A stretch of 64,000 nt of DNA from Nonomuraea zeae (GTDB taxonomy: Bacteria > Actinomycetota > Actinomycetes > Streptosporangiales > Streptosporangiaceae): NCBI RefSeq assembly GCF_005889725.1, contig NZ_VCKX01000030.1:1-64000 (forward strand), given 5' to 3'. The stretch's first letter is position 1, and each line of letters starts with the position of its first letter. Shown here piece by piece: positions 1-9,373 of this stretch. A program made the position numbers and the translations under genes. Under the pieces are notes generated by a model. That model searched no databases and had not been told where the DNA came from. It saw only the letters and a list, made by a program, of their open reading frames with translations.

Positions 1-913
<913 letters not shown>

Positions 914-917
<4 letters not shown>

Positions 918-1105
918 CTCACGCTCTGCACGACGCGTGCGTCGGGGCCGGGGAAGACCAGGGTCTCCCGCTCGCTGTCCAGCCAGCGCACGGTGTAAGG
1001 CGGTGAGCCGTCGGCATGACCGACGTGCACGATCACCCCTTCGCGGCGGTTGTCACCACCGTGCGTCCCTTCAACGATCAGCTTGTCGCCTGCTGCCGCT
1101 CGCAT
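914..1105 (-). CDS. DUF1918 domain protein
   Basis: Small protein of 63 residues covering the whole DUF1918 domain ([17 protein letters not shown] at the start, [13 protein letters not shown] and [11 protein letters not shown] in the second half), a small beta-barrel, SH3-like family of unknown function common in actinobacteria. The ATG at 1105 was chosen over one at 1126 because GGAGG lies about 8 bases before it. The stop overlaps the ftsH start (ATGA). Paired DosR-type boxes lie about 70-130 bp upstream. The biochemical role is unknown; coupling to ftsH suggests a proteostasis or nucleic-acid-binding accessory role, which is only a guess. Confidence 0.85.
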
Positions 1106-1172
1106 CGCGATCGCCTCCGTCCTCATCCGTACCTGTCACTCCCACCCTGTCCCGGCCGCCTGCCGGGCAGCA

Positions 1173-1208
1173 GGGCCGGAAGTCAGCGGGGCGCGGGACC
1201 TTCGGCCC
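1173..1208 (-). promoter_or_regulatory. paired DosR-type operator upstream of DUF1918-ftsH
   Basis: Two 14-bp palindrome-like boxes, GGGCCGGAAGTCAG (1173-1186) and GGGACCTTCGGCCC (1195-1208), have centres 22 bp apart. The second closely matches the mycobacterial DosR consensus core GGGACTTNNGNCCC. They lie in the only sizeable gap before the minus-strand DUF1918-ftsH unit. Confidence 0.7.
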
Positions 1209-1274
1209 GAAACCTGGGGCTCGCTCCCGGTGGGAAGGATCGCCTGGTCACGGGCCGGGCAGAGGCGACCTTCG

Positions 1275-3572
1275 TCAGCCCCAGGACCAGTTGCGGATCG
1301 CGGCGGGGTCCTCCCCGTGCTCGCGGGTGTAGGCGCGCGCCTGCAGCCTGGCGTCCGCCATCTGCTGCCGCAGGTGCGCGGCCGTGGTGCCCAGGCCGGG
1401 GACGCGGTCGATGACGTCCATGACCAGGTGGTAGCGGTCGATGTCGTTGAGCATGCACATGTCGAACGGCGTGGTGGTGGTGCCCTCCTCCTTGTAGCCG
1501 CGTACGTGCAGGTTGGCGTGGCCGCGGCGGCGGTAGGTGAGGCGGTGGATGAGCCAGGGGTAGCCGTGGAAGTTGAAGATGACCGGCTTGTCCACGGTGA
1601 AGAGCGTGTCGAACTCGGCGTCCGACATGCCGTGCGGGTGCTCGGACGGCGGCTGGAGGCGCATCAGGTCCACGACGTTGACGACGCGTACCTTGAGCTG
1701 GGGCAGGTGCTCGCGCAGGATCGCGGCGGCCGCCAGCGTCTCCAGCGTGGGGACGTCCCCGGCGCAGGCCAGCACGACGTCGGGCTCGGCGCCCTCGTCG
1801 GTGGAGGCCCACGGCAGGATGCCCAGCCCGCGGGTGCAGTGCGCGATGGCCTCGTCCATGGTGAACAGGTCGAGCACCGGCTGCTTGCCCGCCACGATCA
1901 CGTTGACGTAGTCGCGCGAGCGCAGGCAGTGGTCGCCGACGGAGAGCAGCGTGTTGGCGTCCGGCGGCAGGTAGACCCGGACGACCTCGGCCTTCTTGTT
2001 GACCACCACGTCGAGGAAGCCGGGGTCCTGGTGGCTGAAGCCGTTGTGGTCCTGGCGCCAGACGTGGGAGGACAGGAGGTAGTTGAGCGAGGCCACCGGC
2101 CGCCGCCACGGGATCTTCTTCGCCGTCTCCAGCCACTTGGCGTGCTGGTTGAACATGGCGTCGATGATGTGGATGAACGCCTCGTAGCAGTTGAACAGCC
2201 CGTGCCGGCCGGTCAGCAGGTAGCCCTCCAGCCAGCCCTGGCACAGGTGCTCGCTCAGCACCTCCATGACGCGCCCGCCGGCGGCCAGGTGCTCGTCGGT
2301 CGGCTCGATCCCGGCGTTCCAGGCCCTGGCGGTGGTGTCGAAGACGGCCTGCAGCCGGTTGGAGGCGGTCTCGTCGGGTCCCATCAGCCGGAACGTGCGC
2401 GGGTTGGCGGCGATCACGTCGCGCAGGAAGGCGCCCAGCACCCGGGTCGGCTCGGTGGACTGCGACGCGGGGGATTTGACCTCCACGGCATAGTCGCGGA
2501 AGTCGGGCAGCGTGAGCGGGGCCAGCAGTTCGCCACCGTTGGCGTACGGGCTCGCGCTCATCCGCAGCGGCCCCTCCGGGACCGTCTCCAGCAGGGCGGG
2601 CACCGGGCGGCCCGCGGCGTCGAACAGCTCCTCCGGCCGGTACGAGCGCAGCCACTCCTCCAGCATCGCCAGGTGCTCAGGGTCGTCGCGGACACCCGAC
2701 AGCGGCACCTGGTGGGCTCGCCACGTCCCTTCGACGGGCAGCCCGTCGACCTCGCGCGGGCCGGTCCAGCCCTTCGGCGTGCGCAGAATGATCATGGGGA
2801 GCCTGGCGGACCGGCCGTCCTTGTAGGAGGCGATCTGGTCGAACACGGTGTCCAGGGTGCCGGCCATCTCCTCGTGCGATGGGCCGACGATGTGGGGGCG
2901 GTAGCCGTACCCCTCCATGAGCTTGACCAGCTCGTCCTCGGGGATCCTGGCCAGCACGGTCGGGTTGGCGATCTTGTAGCCGTTGAGATGCAGGATCGGC
3001 AGCACGACGCCGTCGCGCTCGGGGTCGAGCAGCTTGTTGGAGTGCCAACTGGCCGCCAGCGGGCCGGTCTCCGCCTCGCCGTCGCCGACCACGCAGGCCA
3101 CGACCAGGTCCGGGTTGTCGAAGGCCGCGCCGTACGCGTGCGCGAGCGAGTAGCCCAGCTCGCCGCCCTCGTGGATGGATCCCGGCGTCTCCGGCGCCAC
3201 GTGGCTGGGAATCCCGCCGGGGAAGGAGAACTGCCGGAACAACCGGCGCATGCCGTCGGCGTCCTGGGAGATCTCGGGGTACTTCTCCGAGTAGGAGCCT
3301 TCCAGCCAGGCGTGCGCGACCGCCGCCGGGCCGCCGTGCCCGGGGCCGGCGATGTAGATCATCTCTTGGTGGCGCTCGGCGATGATCCGGTTGAGGTGGG
3401 CGAAGCAGAAGTTCAGGCCAGGGGTCGTGCCCCAGTGGCCGAGCAGGCGCGGCTTGATGTGCTCGGGCCGCAGCGGCTCGGTGAGCAGCGGGTTGTCCAG
3501 CAGGTAGATCTGCCCCACGGACAGGTAGTTCGCGGCGCGCCAGTAAGCATCGATTCTCTGCATCGTCGTCAT
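1275..3572 (-). CDS. xfp: xylulose-5-phosphate/fructose-6-phosphate phosphoketolase
   Basis: Thiamine-diphosphate enzyme cleaving xylulose-5-P or fructose-6-P with phosphate to acetyl-phosphate plus a C3 or C4 sugar phosphate. The 765 residues approach the usual length of about 790. Visible hallmarks are the N-terminal [41 protein letters not shown], the TPP/Mg motif [18 protein letters not shown], and the C-terminal [13 protein letters not shown] and [11 protein letters not shown] segments. It is cytosolic and supplies acetyl-phosphate/acetyl-CoA without oxidation, which suits oxygen limitation. A single strong DosR-type box lies 37 bp upstream of the start. The start context is weak (no clear AGGAGG), so the second ATG at 3563 is possible. 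Confidence 0.95.
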   Translation of the reverse strand: MTTMQRIDAYWRAANYLSVGQIYLLDNPLLTEPLRPEHIKPRLLGHWGTTPGLNFCFAHLNRIIAERHQEMIYIAGPGHGGPAAVAHAWLEGSYSEKYPEISQDADGMRRLFRQFSFPGGIPSHVAPETPGSIHEGGELGYSLAHAYGAAFDNPDLVVACVVGDGEAETGPLAASWHSNKLLDPERDGVVLPILHLNGYKIANPTVLARIPEDELVKLMEGYGYRPHIVGPSHEEMAGTLDTVFDQIASYKDGRSARLPMIILRTPKGWTGPREVDGLPVEGTWRAHQVPLSGVRDDPEHLAMLEEWLRSYRPEELFDAAGRPVPALLETVPEGPLRMSASPYANGGELLAPLTLPDFRDYAVEVKSPASQSTEPTRVLGAFLRDVIAANPRTFRLMGPDETASNRLQAVFDTTARAWNAGIEPTDEHLAAGGRVMEVLSEHLCQGWLEGYLLTGRHGLFNCYEAFIHIIDAMFNQHAKWLETAKKIPWRRPVASLNYLLSSHVWRQDHNGFSHQDPGFLDVVVNKKAEVVRVYLPPDANTLLSVGDHCLRSRDYVNVIVAGKQPVLDLFTMDEAIAHCTRGLGILPWASTDEGAEPDVVLACAGDVPTLETLAAAAILREHLPQLKVRVVNVVDLMRLQPPSEHPHGMSDAEFDTLFTVDKPVIFNFHGYPWLIHRLTYRRRGHANLHVRGYKEEGTTTTPFDMCMLNDIDRYHLVMDVIDRVPGLGTTAAHLRQQMADARLQARAYTREHGEDPAAIRNWSWG

Positions 3573-3608
3573 GTCTTCGATGCTGTCGAAGGGGCGGCCT
3601 GCGGCCTA

Positions 3609-3622
3609 GGGACCTTGGTCCT
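3609..3622 (-). promoter_or_regulatory. DosR-type box upstream of phosphoketolase
   Basis: GGGACCTTGGTCCT is a near-perfect palindrome 37 bp upstream of the phosphoketolase ATG, in the 62-bp gap after the ABC permease stop. No convincing second box is seen 22 bp away. Confidence 0.68.
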
Positions 3623-3634
3623 CGATCTCGCGGG

Positions 3635-5236
3635 TCACACGGTTCCGGCTGCCGGATGCCCCGTCCGGCGCCGGCCCACGGGCAGCCTGAGCTCCTTGAG
3701 GGCGAGGATCGCCGTACCGGCGAGTGTCCAGGCGGCCACCACGGCCAGGTCGGCCCAGGGGAACGGCCGGCCGGCCGGGTCGAGCACGGCGAGCAGCGCG
3801 TGGGAGATGTGCCTGAGAGGGAAGACCTCGCCGACCAGGCGCAGCACGCCGGGCAGCTCGCCGCCGATGACGAACACGTCCGAGACGAAGGCGAGCGGGA
3901 GGAAGGTGCCGAGGGTGATCGCGTTGACGGCCTGCTGCCTGGTCACGAACGCCACCACCACGGCGGCGAGGACGCCGGAGCAGGCGCCGCCGAGCACGAT
4001 CGCGGCGAGCGCCCCGGGGATCATGGCGGGTCCGATCCCGGCTCCGAAGCCGAGCGCGGCCACCGCCGCCAGCACGGCAGTGGTGGCCAGTGTGACCAGG
4101 AGTGCGACGGAGAGGTTGCCCGCGTAGTAGGCCCAGCGCGGAAGCGGGGTGCCCGTCAGCCGTTTGAGCACCCCGCGCTCGCGGTCGCCCGCGATCGTCT
4201 CGGCGATGTTGACGAAGGAGGCCACCCCCACCGTGTACGTGGTCATCGCGGCGAGCATGAAGACCGGCAGCGGCACGCCCGAGGCCCGCGCCCCGCCGAA
4301 GATCAGCGAGATCAGCGTGAGGAGCAGCACCGGCAGGACCAGCGTGAAGAAGGCCGTGGACGCGTTCCGGGCCAGTCCGATCCACGCGTGCCCCGCCTGC
4401 CCGGTCAGCAGGCGCCACGGCGTGGGGCGGCCCGGCCGTCGCGACGGCCGGCGGGTCGCCGCACGAGCCGTGGCGGACCGGGCCGCCGGACGGTCCCAGC
4501 GGAAGCGCCATACGGCCACGCCCGCTCCGCCGATCCCCCAGGCCGCCAGCACCGCCAGGTGGCCGGTGTGGAAGCCGGAGCCGGCCAGGAACGGGTTCAT
4601 GGCGTCGCGGACGGCGTTGGCCAGATGCCGCAGCGGGAAGATCCAGCCCAGGGCGTCCAGCCAGGCCGGCAGCCGGGCGCCGACGAGGATGATGTCGGAG
4701 ATGAACGCCAGGGCGAGCAGCAGCCCGGTGCCGATGAGTTGCACGGCCGCCGCGCTGCGCACCAGCCCGACCACGGCGAAGCCGAGCGCGGCGAAGCAGA
4801 CCGCCCCGGCCAGGAGGGTGAGAAGCAACGCGGGCAGCGTGCGCCAGACGATCTGCACGTCGTAGAAGAGCAGGCCCGCGGTCAGCAGCAGGGCGGCCGT
4901 CAGCAGAGCGGTCACCAGCGCGGCCCCGATCAGCCCGGCCAGCACCGCGAGAGCGGGCACCGGCGTGCCGCGCAGCCGCTTGAGCCAGCCGCGATCGCGC
5001 AGGTCGGCCAGATGGATGGCCAGCGCGCCGAAGCAGCCCTGGGCGACGCCGAACACCATCATGACCGGGATGACGAACTGCATGACTGTCACGCCGGTGC
5101 CGGGTCCCACGATCGCGTTGCCCACCGCGGCACCGACGATCACCGTCATCAGCAGGGGCATCGCGATGGTGAAGACGGCCGCCATCGGAGTACGGAAGAA
5201 GGAGGCGATCTCGTGCCGGACCAACCGGGTGATCAT
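3635..5236 (-). CDS. ABC-2 type exporter permease, two permease domains fused in tandem
   Basis: Integral membrane subunit of an ATP-driven exporter, 533 residues. It holds two homologous ABC-2 permease units in one chain. Unit 1 (about 1-235) ends with LDALGWIFPLRHLANAVRDAMNP; unit 2 (about 270-520) ends with LRLVGEVFPLRHISHALLAVLDPAG. Both contain a cytoplasmic loop of the type RDRGWLKRLRGTPVP / RERGVLKRLTGTPLP and about six membrane segments. They are joined by an Arg/Ala-rich linker. ABC-2 permeases are normally single-unit and dimerise, so the fusion gives a pseudo-dimer needing one chain. The start overlaps the ATPase stop by 4 bp. The substrate is not evident; drug or lipid export is typical of the family. 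Confidence 0.9.
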   Translation of the reverse strand: MITRLVRHEIASFFRTPMAAVFTIAMPLLMTVIVGAAVGNAIVGPGTGVTVMQFVIPVMMVFGVAQGCFGALAIHLADLRDRGWLKRLRGTPVPALAVLAGLIGAALVTALLTAALLLTAGLLFYDVQIVWRTLPALLLTLLAGAVCFAALGFAVVGLVRSAAAVQLIGTGLLLALAFISDIILVGARLPAWLDALGWIFPLRHLANAVRDAMNPFLAGSGFHTGHLAVLAAWGIGGAGVAVWRFRWDRPAARSATARAATRRPSRRPGRPTPWRLLTGQAGHAWIGLARNASTAFFTLVLPVLLLTLISLIFGGARASGVPLPVFMLAAMTTYTVGVASFVNIAETIAGDRERGVLKRLTGTPLPRWAYYAGNLSVALLVTLATTAVLAAVAALGFGAGIGPAMIPGALAAIVLGGACSGVLAAVVVAFVTRQQAVNAITLGTFLPLAFVSDVFVIGGELPGVLRLVGEVFPLRHISHALLAVLDPAGRPFPWADLAVVAAWTLAGTAILALKELRLPVGRRRTGHPAAGTV

Positions 5237-6135
5237 GATGTCGCCTCGCCCACCAGGTCGAGATAGACCTCCTCGAGCGATGGCCGGGCCAGCGTCAGCG
5301 AGGTCAGCTCGGTGCCGCGGTCCAGCGCCCAGCCGGTCAGCGTGTGCATGTCCCGGGCCGGCTGGGCCGTTTCGATGGACACGACGGGACCGCGTGCTTC
5401 GACGTGGCCGGTGAGGGCAGGCAGATCGGCCGGCATCGTCCCCGCGGGCAGCCGGAAGGACAGCACGCTGGTGTGCCCGGCGCCGATCAGCGCTTCCGGC
5501 GCGCCGGCGGCGACCAGGCGTCCCTCTCGCAGGACCGCCACCCGGTCGGCCAGGTGCTGTGCCTCGTCCATGTAGTGGGTGGTGAGCAGGATGGTCGTGC
5601 CCGACGAGCGCAGCCCCTCGATCAGCTCCCAGGCGCGGTGCCTGGCCGAGGGGTCGAAGCCGGTGGTCGGCTCGTCCAGGAACAGCAGCTCGGGCCGCCC
5701 GGCCAGGCCGAGGGCCAGGTCCAGGCGGCGGCGCTGGCCGCCGGACAGCGTCCGTACGCGGGCGTCGCGCTTGTCCTTGAGCCCTACCTGCTCGATGACC
5801 TCGTCCGGGTCCCGGGGACAGGGGTAGAAGCCGGCGTACAACCGCAGCAGTTCGACGACGGAGAACTCCTCCTCGAACCCGGCTTCCTGCAGCACGATCC
5901 CGATGTGCTCGCGGTAGCCGCGACCGCCGGTTGCCGGGTCGAACCCGAGAACCGACACCTCGCCGGCGTCCCGGTCACGGTGCCCTTCCAGGATCTCCAC
6001 CGTCGTGGTCTTGCCCGCGCCGTTCGGTCCGAGCAGCGCGAAGACCTCTCCTCGCTCGACGGTGAAGCTCACCTCATCGACGGCTTTCACCGTTCCGTAG
6101 GTCTTGGTCAGTCCTTGTACGATCACCGCCGACAT
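5233..6135 (-). CDS. ABC transporter ATP-binding protein (DrrA-like)
   Basis: Cytosolic ATPase of the exporter, 300 residues. Walker A GPNGAGKTT is near residue 37, the Q-loop is in GIVLQEAGF, the signature is LSGGQRRRLDLALGL, Walker B is LLFLDEPTTGFDP and the switch His is in LLTTHYMDEAQ. The C-terminal extension (about 215-300) is of the type found in drug-exporter ATPases. It is first in a two-gene operon with the tandem permease (ATGA overlap at 5233-5236). A degenerate DosR-type box pair lies about 55-90 bp upstream. Confidence 0.94.
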   Translation of the reverse strand: MSAVIVQGLTKTYGTVKAVDEVSFTVERGEVFALLGPNGAGKTTTVEILEGHRDRDAGEVSVLGFDPATGGRGYREHIGIVLQEAGFEEEFSVVELLRLYAGFYPCPRDPDEVIEQVGLKDKRDARVRTLSGGQRRRLDLALGLAGRPELLFLDEPTTGFDPSARHRAWELIEGLRSSGTTILLTTHYMDEAQHLADRVAVLREGRLVAAGAPEALIGAGHTSVLSFRLPAGTMPADLPALTGHVEARGPVVSIETAQPARDMHTLTGWALDRGTELTSLTLARPSLEEVYLDLVGEATS

Positions 6136-6188
6136 GTTCGCTCCTTCCGCGTACCTTCAGGTTCGGCGGCGGCCAGGCGGTCCGGACA

Positions 6189-6222
6189 GGGCCGAAAGGC
6201 ACGCCATCGGGCCTTCAGCGGG
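6189..6222 (-). promoter_or_regulatory. possible DosR-type box pair upstream of ABC exporter
   Basis: GGGCCGAAAGGCAC (6189-6202) and GGGCCTTCAGCGGG (6209-6222), centres about 20 bp apart. This is weaker than the other sites but is correctly placed before the ATPase gene. Confidence 0.4.
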
Positions 6223-6234
6223 ATCAGTGATCTC

Positions 6235-6714
6235 TCAGCGGGATTCCGTGATGCGGAAGACCGGGACTTGACCCGCGATCCGCTCGAACTCCGCCAGGGG
6301 CGCGCGCCGGTCCACGGGCACGTGAGGCCGCGCACCCGGCGCGAGGTCCAGATAGCGGCGCAGCACGGGTGCCCGCGCCCCGGGCTCGACCTCTTCCAGC
6401 CGGACCTTCACCCGCCGGCCGTGCCGCAGCACCGCCCGCCCGCCGGCCGCGCGCACGTTGAGCACCCAGTTCGCGTCCTGGCCGAGCATCGACACCAAAT
6501 ACCGCTCGCCCTCGTAGTCGGCGGCCACAAGCGGGAAGGCGATGACGCGGCCGGTGCGCCGTCCGCGGACTTCCAGGGTCACCGCTCGTCCCACCCACCC
6601 GGTCGAGTGCAGCCCCCTCCAGGCCAGGTTCATCGCCCGGGCAACGCGGTTCGGCCGGCCGCCCGGATAGAGCCAGTGGTGCCAGCGCTGCCATAGCCCT
6701 GAATCGTGTTTCAT
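6235..6714 (-). CDS. deazaflavin (F420)-dependent nitroreductase family protein
   Basis: 159-residue protein of the Ddn/DUF385 split-barrel family, which uses F420H2 to reduce quinones or nitro compounds. Typical segments are LEVRGRRTGRVIAFPLVAAD, YLVSMLGQDANWVLNVRAAG and the C-terminal FERIAGQVPVFRI. The ATG at 6714 is preceded by AGGTGG at good spacing. It lies 26 bp after the sigma factor stop, so the two are probably one transcript. Homologues of this family occur in mycobacterial hypoxia responses. The substrate cannot be read from sequence. Confidence 0.85.
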   Translation of the reverse strand: MKHDSGLWQRWHHWLYPGGRPNRVARAMNLAWRGLHSTGWVGRAVTLEVRGRRTGRVIAFPLVAADYEGERYLVSMLGQDANWVLNVRAAGGRAVLRHGRRVKVRLEEVEPGARAPVLRRYLDLAPGARPHVPVDRRAPLAEFERIAGQVPVFRITESR

Positions 6715-6740
6715 GATTCCACCTGCTTCAGAGTCGCGGG

Positions 6741-7706
6741 TCAGCTCGCCCATGCGCGCAGCCCTTGCGGGCGTCCGGAGCTGCGCGTCCGGGCCAGCGA
6801 TTCCTTCTCGAGAAAGCGGACCCATTGCGGGGTCAGCCCGAGCTTCGTGGCGATCTGCCGGGGTGTGTGCCGGCCATGCCCGTCCAGCCCGAAACGCAGC
6901 CGCAGGATGAGCGCCTGCCGCGGTGCCAGCCCCGCGACGAGGGAGTCGATCACCTGCCTGAGCGCCTTCTCCTCGACGAGCCGCTCCGTGGCACGGCACT
7001 GGTCGTCCTCCAGCAGGTCCCCCAGGGTGTAGCGCTGCGCCCCCTCCCCCGTCGTCAGGTCGAGGCTGAGGCAGGTCCACGGCAGCTGGCGCAGTGCGGT
7101 GAGTTTCGCCGGCTCCTGCTGTGCCTCCTCAGCCAGTTCCCGCTCTGTCGGGGCCCGCCCGAGCCGATGGGCGGCATCCGCCTCCACCCGGGCGATCTTG
7201 ATGAGCTGGTCCTGTACGGCGATCGGCAGCCGCACCGCGTGCGCGTGTTCCAGTCCGCGCTGGATGGCCTTGCGGATCCACCAGGTGGCGACCGTGGAGA
7301 AGCGGTTGCCCCGGGTGTGGTCGAAGCGGTCGACGGCCTCGATCAGCCCGAGGTTCCCGTCCTGGATCACGTCCGCCAGGGACATGCCGCGGTTGGCGTA
7401 CCGTTTGGCGATCGACACGACGAGCCGCAGGTTCGCCTCGATCATATGCTTCCTGGCGGCCCGCCCGTCGGCGGCCACGGCCGCCAGCTCGGGGTCCGCG
7501 GATCCTTGCTCGATCAGGTGGGCGGCGTAGGCTCCGGCCTCCATCCGCCTGGCGAGCGCGGTCTCCTCGTCGGCGGTCAGCAGCGGGGTCGCGCCGATCC
7601 TGGCCAGATAGTCGCCCACCTGGTCCCACGAGCTCGCCTGGACGGCCGTCGTGCCGCCCTGCCCCCGGCGAGCGGGCCGTGAGCCGTTCGATCCGGTAAC
7701 GGTCAT
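6741..7706 (-). CDS. RNA polymerase sigma-70 family factor (group 2, HrdB/SigB-like)
   Basis: Sigma factor of 321 residues. Region 1.2 is DYLARIGATPLLTADEE. Region 2 is LRLVVSIAKRYANRGMSLAD with DVIQDGNLGLIEAVDRFD and TVATWWIRKAIQR. Region 3 follows, and region 4 is LAPRQALILRLRFGLDG with the helix-turn-helix TPRQIATKLGLTPQWVRFLEKESLAR. The GRHTPRQIA and VRFLEKE variants differ from the principal factor, supporting an alternative group 2 factor. The start at 7706 was chosen because GGGAGGAGAG directly precedes it. A strong DosR-type pair lies 52-87 bp upstream, suggesting a sigma cascade below DevR. Confidence 0.93.
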   Translation of the reverse strand: MTVTGSNGSRPARRGQGGTTAVQASSWDQVGDYLARIGATPLLTADEETALARRMEAGAYAAHLIEQGSADPELAAVAADGRAARKHMIEANLRLVVSIAKRYANRGMSLADVIQDGNLGLIEAVDRFDHTRGNRFSTVATWWIRKAIQRGLEHAHAVRLPIAVQDQLIKIARVEADAAHRLGRAPTERELAEEAQQEPAKLTALRQLPWTCLSLDLTTGEGAQRYTLGDLLEDDQCRATERLVEEKALRQVIDSLVAGLAPRQALILRLRFGLDGHGRHTPRQIATKLGLTPQWVRFLEKESLARTRSSGRPQGLRAWAS

Positions 7707-7757
7707 CTCTCCTCCCTTCATCTCTCACAGGACACGCCGAAGATCTCTCCCGGCCAA

Positions 7758-7793
7758 GCGCCGAAAGACCCCATGAATGGGGACCTTCGCCCC
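7758..7793 (-). promoter_or_regulatory. paired DosR-type operator upstream of sigma factor
   Basis: GCGCCGAAAGACCC (7758-7771) and GGGACCTTCGCCCC (7780-7793), centres exactly 22 bp apart, upstream of the sigma factor start at 7706. Confidence 0.72.
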
Positions 7794-7884
7794 GAGGCCG
7801 CCGTCCTCACGACCCGTCCGCGCCGCCCCGACACGACGAGACACCCACCCCCGGGTGGCGGGGATGGGCGAGTCGAGAGGGCCG

Positions 7885-8409
7885 CTACTTGAGCCAGGGG
7901 GTGCGCTGGACGATGGGCAGGTTGCCCAGTCCCAGCGTGGTCCCCGCGCCGGCCAGGGCCAGTCCGATGAGGACGATGGAGTAGATGAGGTGGTCATCCA
8001 GGAAGGGGTTGTTGGCCAGGGGCAGCTCGGCCGCCCACATCAGCACCAGCAGGAGAGTGCCGGTGACGGCGGCGATCCGCAGGCCGACGCCCAGGACGAG
8101 CGCGAGGCCGATGCCCAGCAGGCCGGCCATGAACAGCCAGTCCACCCACCCCTGCCCGGCCAGGCCGGAGAAGAAGCCACCCAGCGCGTTCTCGCCGGTG
8201 CCCTTGAGGAACCCGGTCGTCGGGCTGCCGCCCTCGATCCAGGCCCGGTTGGCGGGGGTGGCGAAACCCCAGCCGAACGTCTTGTCCAGGAACGCCCACA
8301 GGAAGATCCAGCCGATCGCGATCCGGGCGGCCGCCCAGACGTAGTCGACGGGGGGCGTCGCCTTGCCGACGCCGGGGTCCATCGCGGGCTTGCTGATGGT
8401 GGTGGCCAT
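7885..8409 (-). CDS. DoxX family membrane protein
   Basis: 174-residue integral membrane protein with about four hydrophobic helices (around AARIAIGWIFLWAFLDKTFG, WLFMAGLLGIGLALVLGVGL, AAVTGTLLLVLMWAAELPL and HLIYSIVLIGLALAGAG). DoxX-type proteins associate with thiosulfate:quinone oxidoreductases or redox membrane complexes; the exact role is unknown. The ATG at 8409 has AAGGGAGG upstream. The frame is open without a stop back into the nitroreductase remnant, but the box pair at 8484-8519 and the ribosome site mark a separate gene. Confidence 0.85.
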   Translation of the reverse strand: MATTISKPAMDPGVGKATPPVDYVWAAARIAIGWIFLWAFLDKTFGWGFATPANRAWIEGGSPTTGFLKGTGENALGGFFSGLAGQGWVDWLFMAGLLGIGLALVLGVGLRIAAVTGTLLLVLMWAAELPLANNPFLDDHLIYSIVLIGLALAGAGTTLGLGNLPIVQRTPWLK

Positions 8410-8483
8410 GGCGGGCCTCCCTTTCTGTTGTGGCGTATGTCCTTGTGCACCTCCATCACAGCGATTCCGGCCGCCCGCGTTCA

Positions 8484-8519
8484 GTGCCGTACGGCCCTCG
8501 CCGGCGGGACCTTGGTCCT
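8484..8519 (-). promoter_or_regulatory. paired DosR-type operator upstream of doxX
   Basis: GTGCCGTACGGCCC (8484-8497) and GGGACCTTGGTCCT (8506-8519), centres 22 bp apart, 75-110 bp upstream of the DoxX start. The second box overlaps the decayed end of the nitroreductase remnant. Confidence 0.72.
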
Positions 8520-8520
8520 C

Positions 8521-9209
8521 TCGCTCCACGATGTCGGGCACCGGACGGCGGGGCACGTCCTTGGCGTCGAGGGTGACGCCCAGCCTCATGATCATCTGGG
8601 GGTGCTCGCCGGCGAAGAGCTCCTGGCGCAGGAACTCGCGCAGGGGCTCCATCTCCAGCGCCTGGGTGTGGAAGGCGGCGCTGACCCCGTGCGCGGAGGC
8701 GTGCAGCAGGACGCGCTGCAGCGCCTGGCCGCTCGCGATCCACTCCTCGCGGCTGTCCCCCGGCGTGCTCAGCACGGCCACGATCCCGGTCGCCGTCGCC
8801 CTCTCGTCGGCTTCGCCACCCCAGTCGTAGTGACGCTGGGGGAAGCCCGAGTCCGTCGGAGCCACCTCTTGCGGGTAACTCGCGGCCGGCACCCCGTCGG
8901 TGCGGGTGCTGCCTTGACCAGCGACTCGATCAGCTCACCCGGGACCGGCACCTCGGCGAAGCCGGCCCGGTGGGTGCGGCGCCGCTGGATCTCGCCGCCG
9001 AGCACCCAGGTGTGCTCGCCGGCCTCGACCTCGTCGCCCGGCCTGATCGTGACATCGCTCACCTGCAGTTTCCTGGCGGTGTCGGCCCCCAGGCTGATCT
9101 CCTCGCCGGAGACGGCGAAGGTCCAGGGCTGGGTGTTGTGCACTGACGGGGCCCAGCGGCCTGCCTCCGCCGTCGCGTCCAGTGCCTGCTTCGGCGATCG
9201 GATGCTCAT
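8521..9209 (-). pseudogene. Acg-type nitroreductase, internally deleted and frameshifted
   Basis: Remnant of an FMN nitroreductase like the intact one at 58142. The N-terminal piece from the ATG at 9209 has AGRWAPSVHNTQPWTFAV; about 100 expected residues are then missing or replaced before RRRTHRAGFAEVPVPGELIESL. Near 8890 the reading frame changes. The C-terminal piece continues as HYDWGGEADERATATGIVAVL, EEWIASGQALQRVLLHA and EHPQMIMRLGV, ending around RRPVPDIVE. The original stop is gone, so the frame reads on into DoxX. A good ribosome site (GGAGGTGG) still precedes 9209. Confidence 0.8.
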
Positions 9210-9339
9210 GCTCCACCTCCAGGAGACGATGAGCTCAGCGCATCACAGCTGAGGCGTCCGGTGAAGCGCGCCCGCCCGTTGCTCGCCAGGCCCTGGGCGT
9301 CGCGTCGTACGGTCCCGATGCCAGGCGAAGGAGCATCGG

Positions 9340-9373
9340 CGCTGTTGTAGCGCCGGCCGGCGCTACAACAGCG
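9340..9373. terminator. 34-bp perfect palindrome over the CBS-BON stop codon
   Basis: CGCTGTTGTAGCGCCGG followed directly by its exact reverse complement. The TAG stop of the minus-strand CBS-BON gene lies inside it. It could form a long hairpin terminating that transcript, though no T-run follows; a cruciform or protein-binding site is the alternative. Confidence 0.55.

Noticed and set aside
1050-4127. Very long plus-strand open frame opposite ftsH and phosphoketolase
   Set aside because: It is antisense to strongly conserved genes. Its residues are Arg/Gly/His/Val-rich without any domain, the usual mirror frame of GC-rich codon bias.
3656-5266. Plus-strand open frame of over 500 codons opposite the ABC permease
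   Set aside because: Low-complexity composition and complete overlap with the well-supported permease.
7885-8892. A genuine nitroreductase-DoxX fusion protein
   Set aside because: The joining segment is non-conserved; the nitroreductase part is itself broken; a separate ribosome site and operator precede DoxX.
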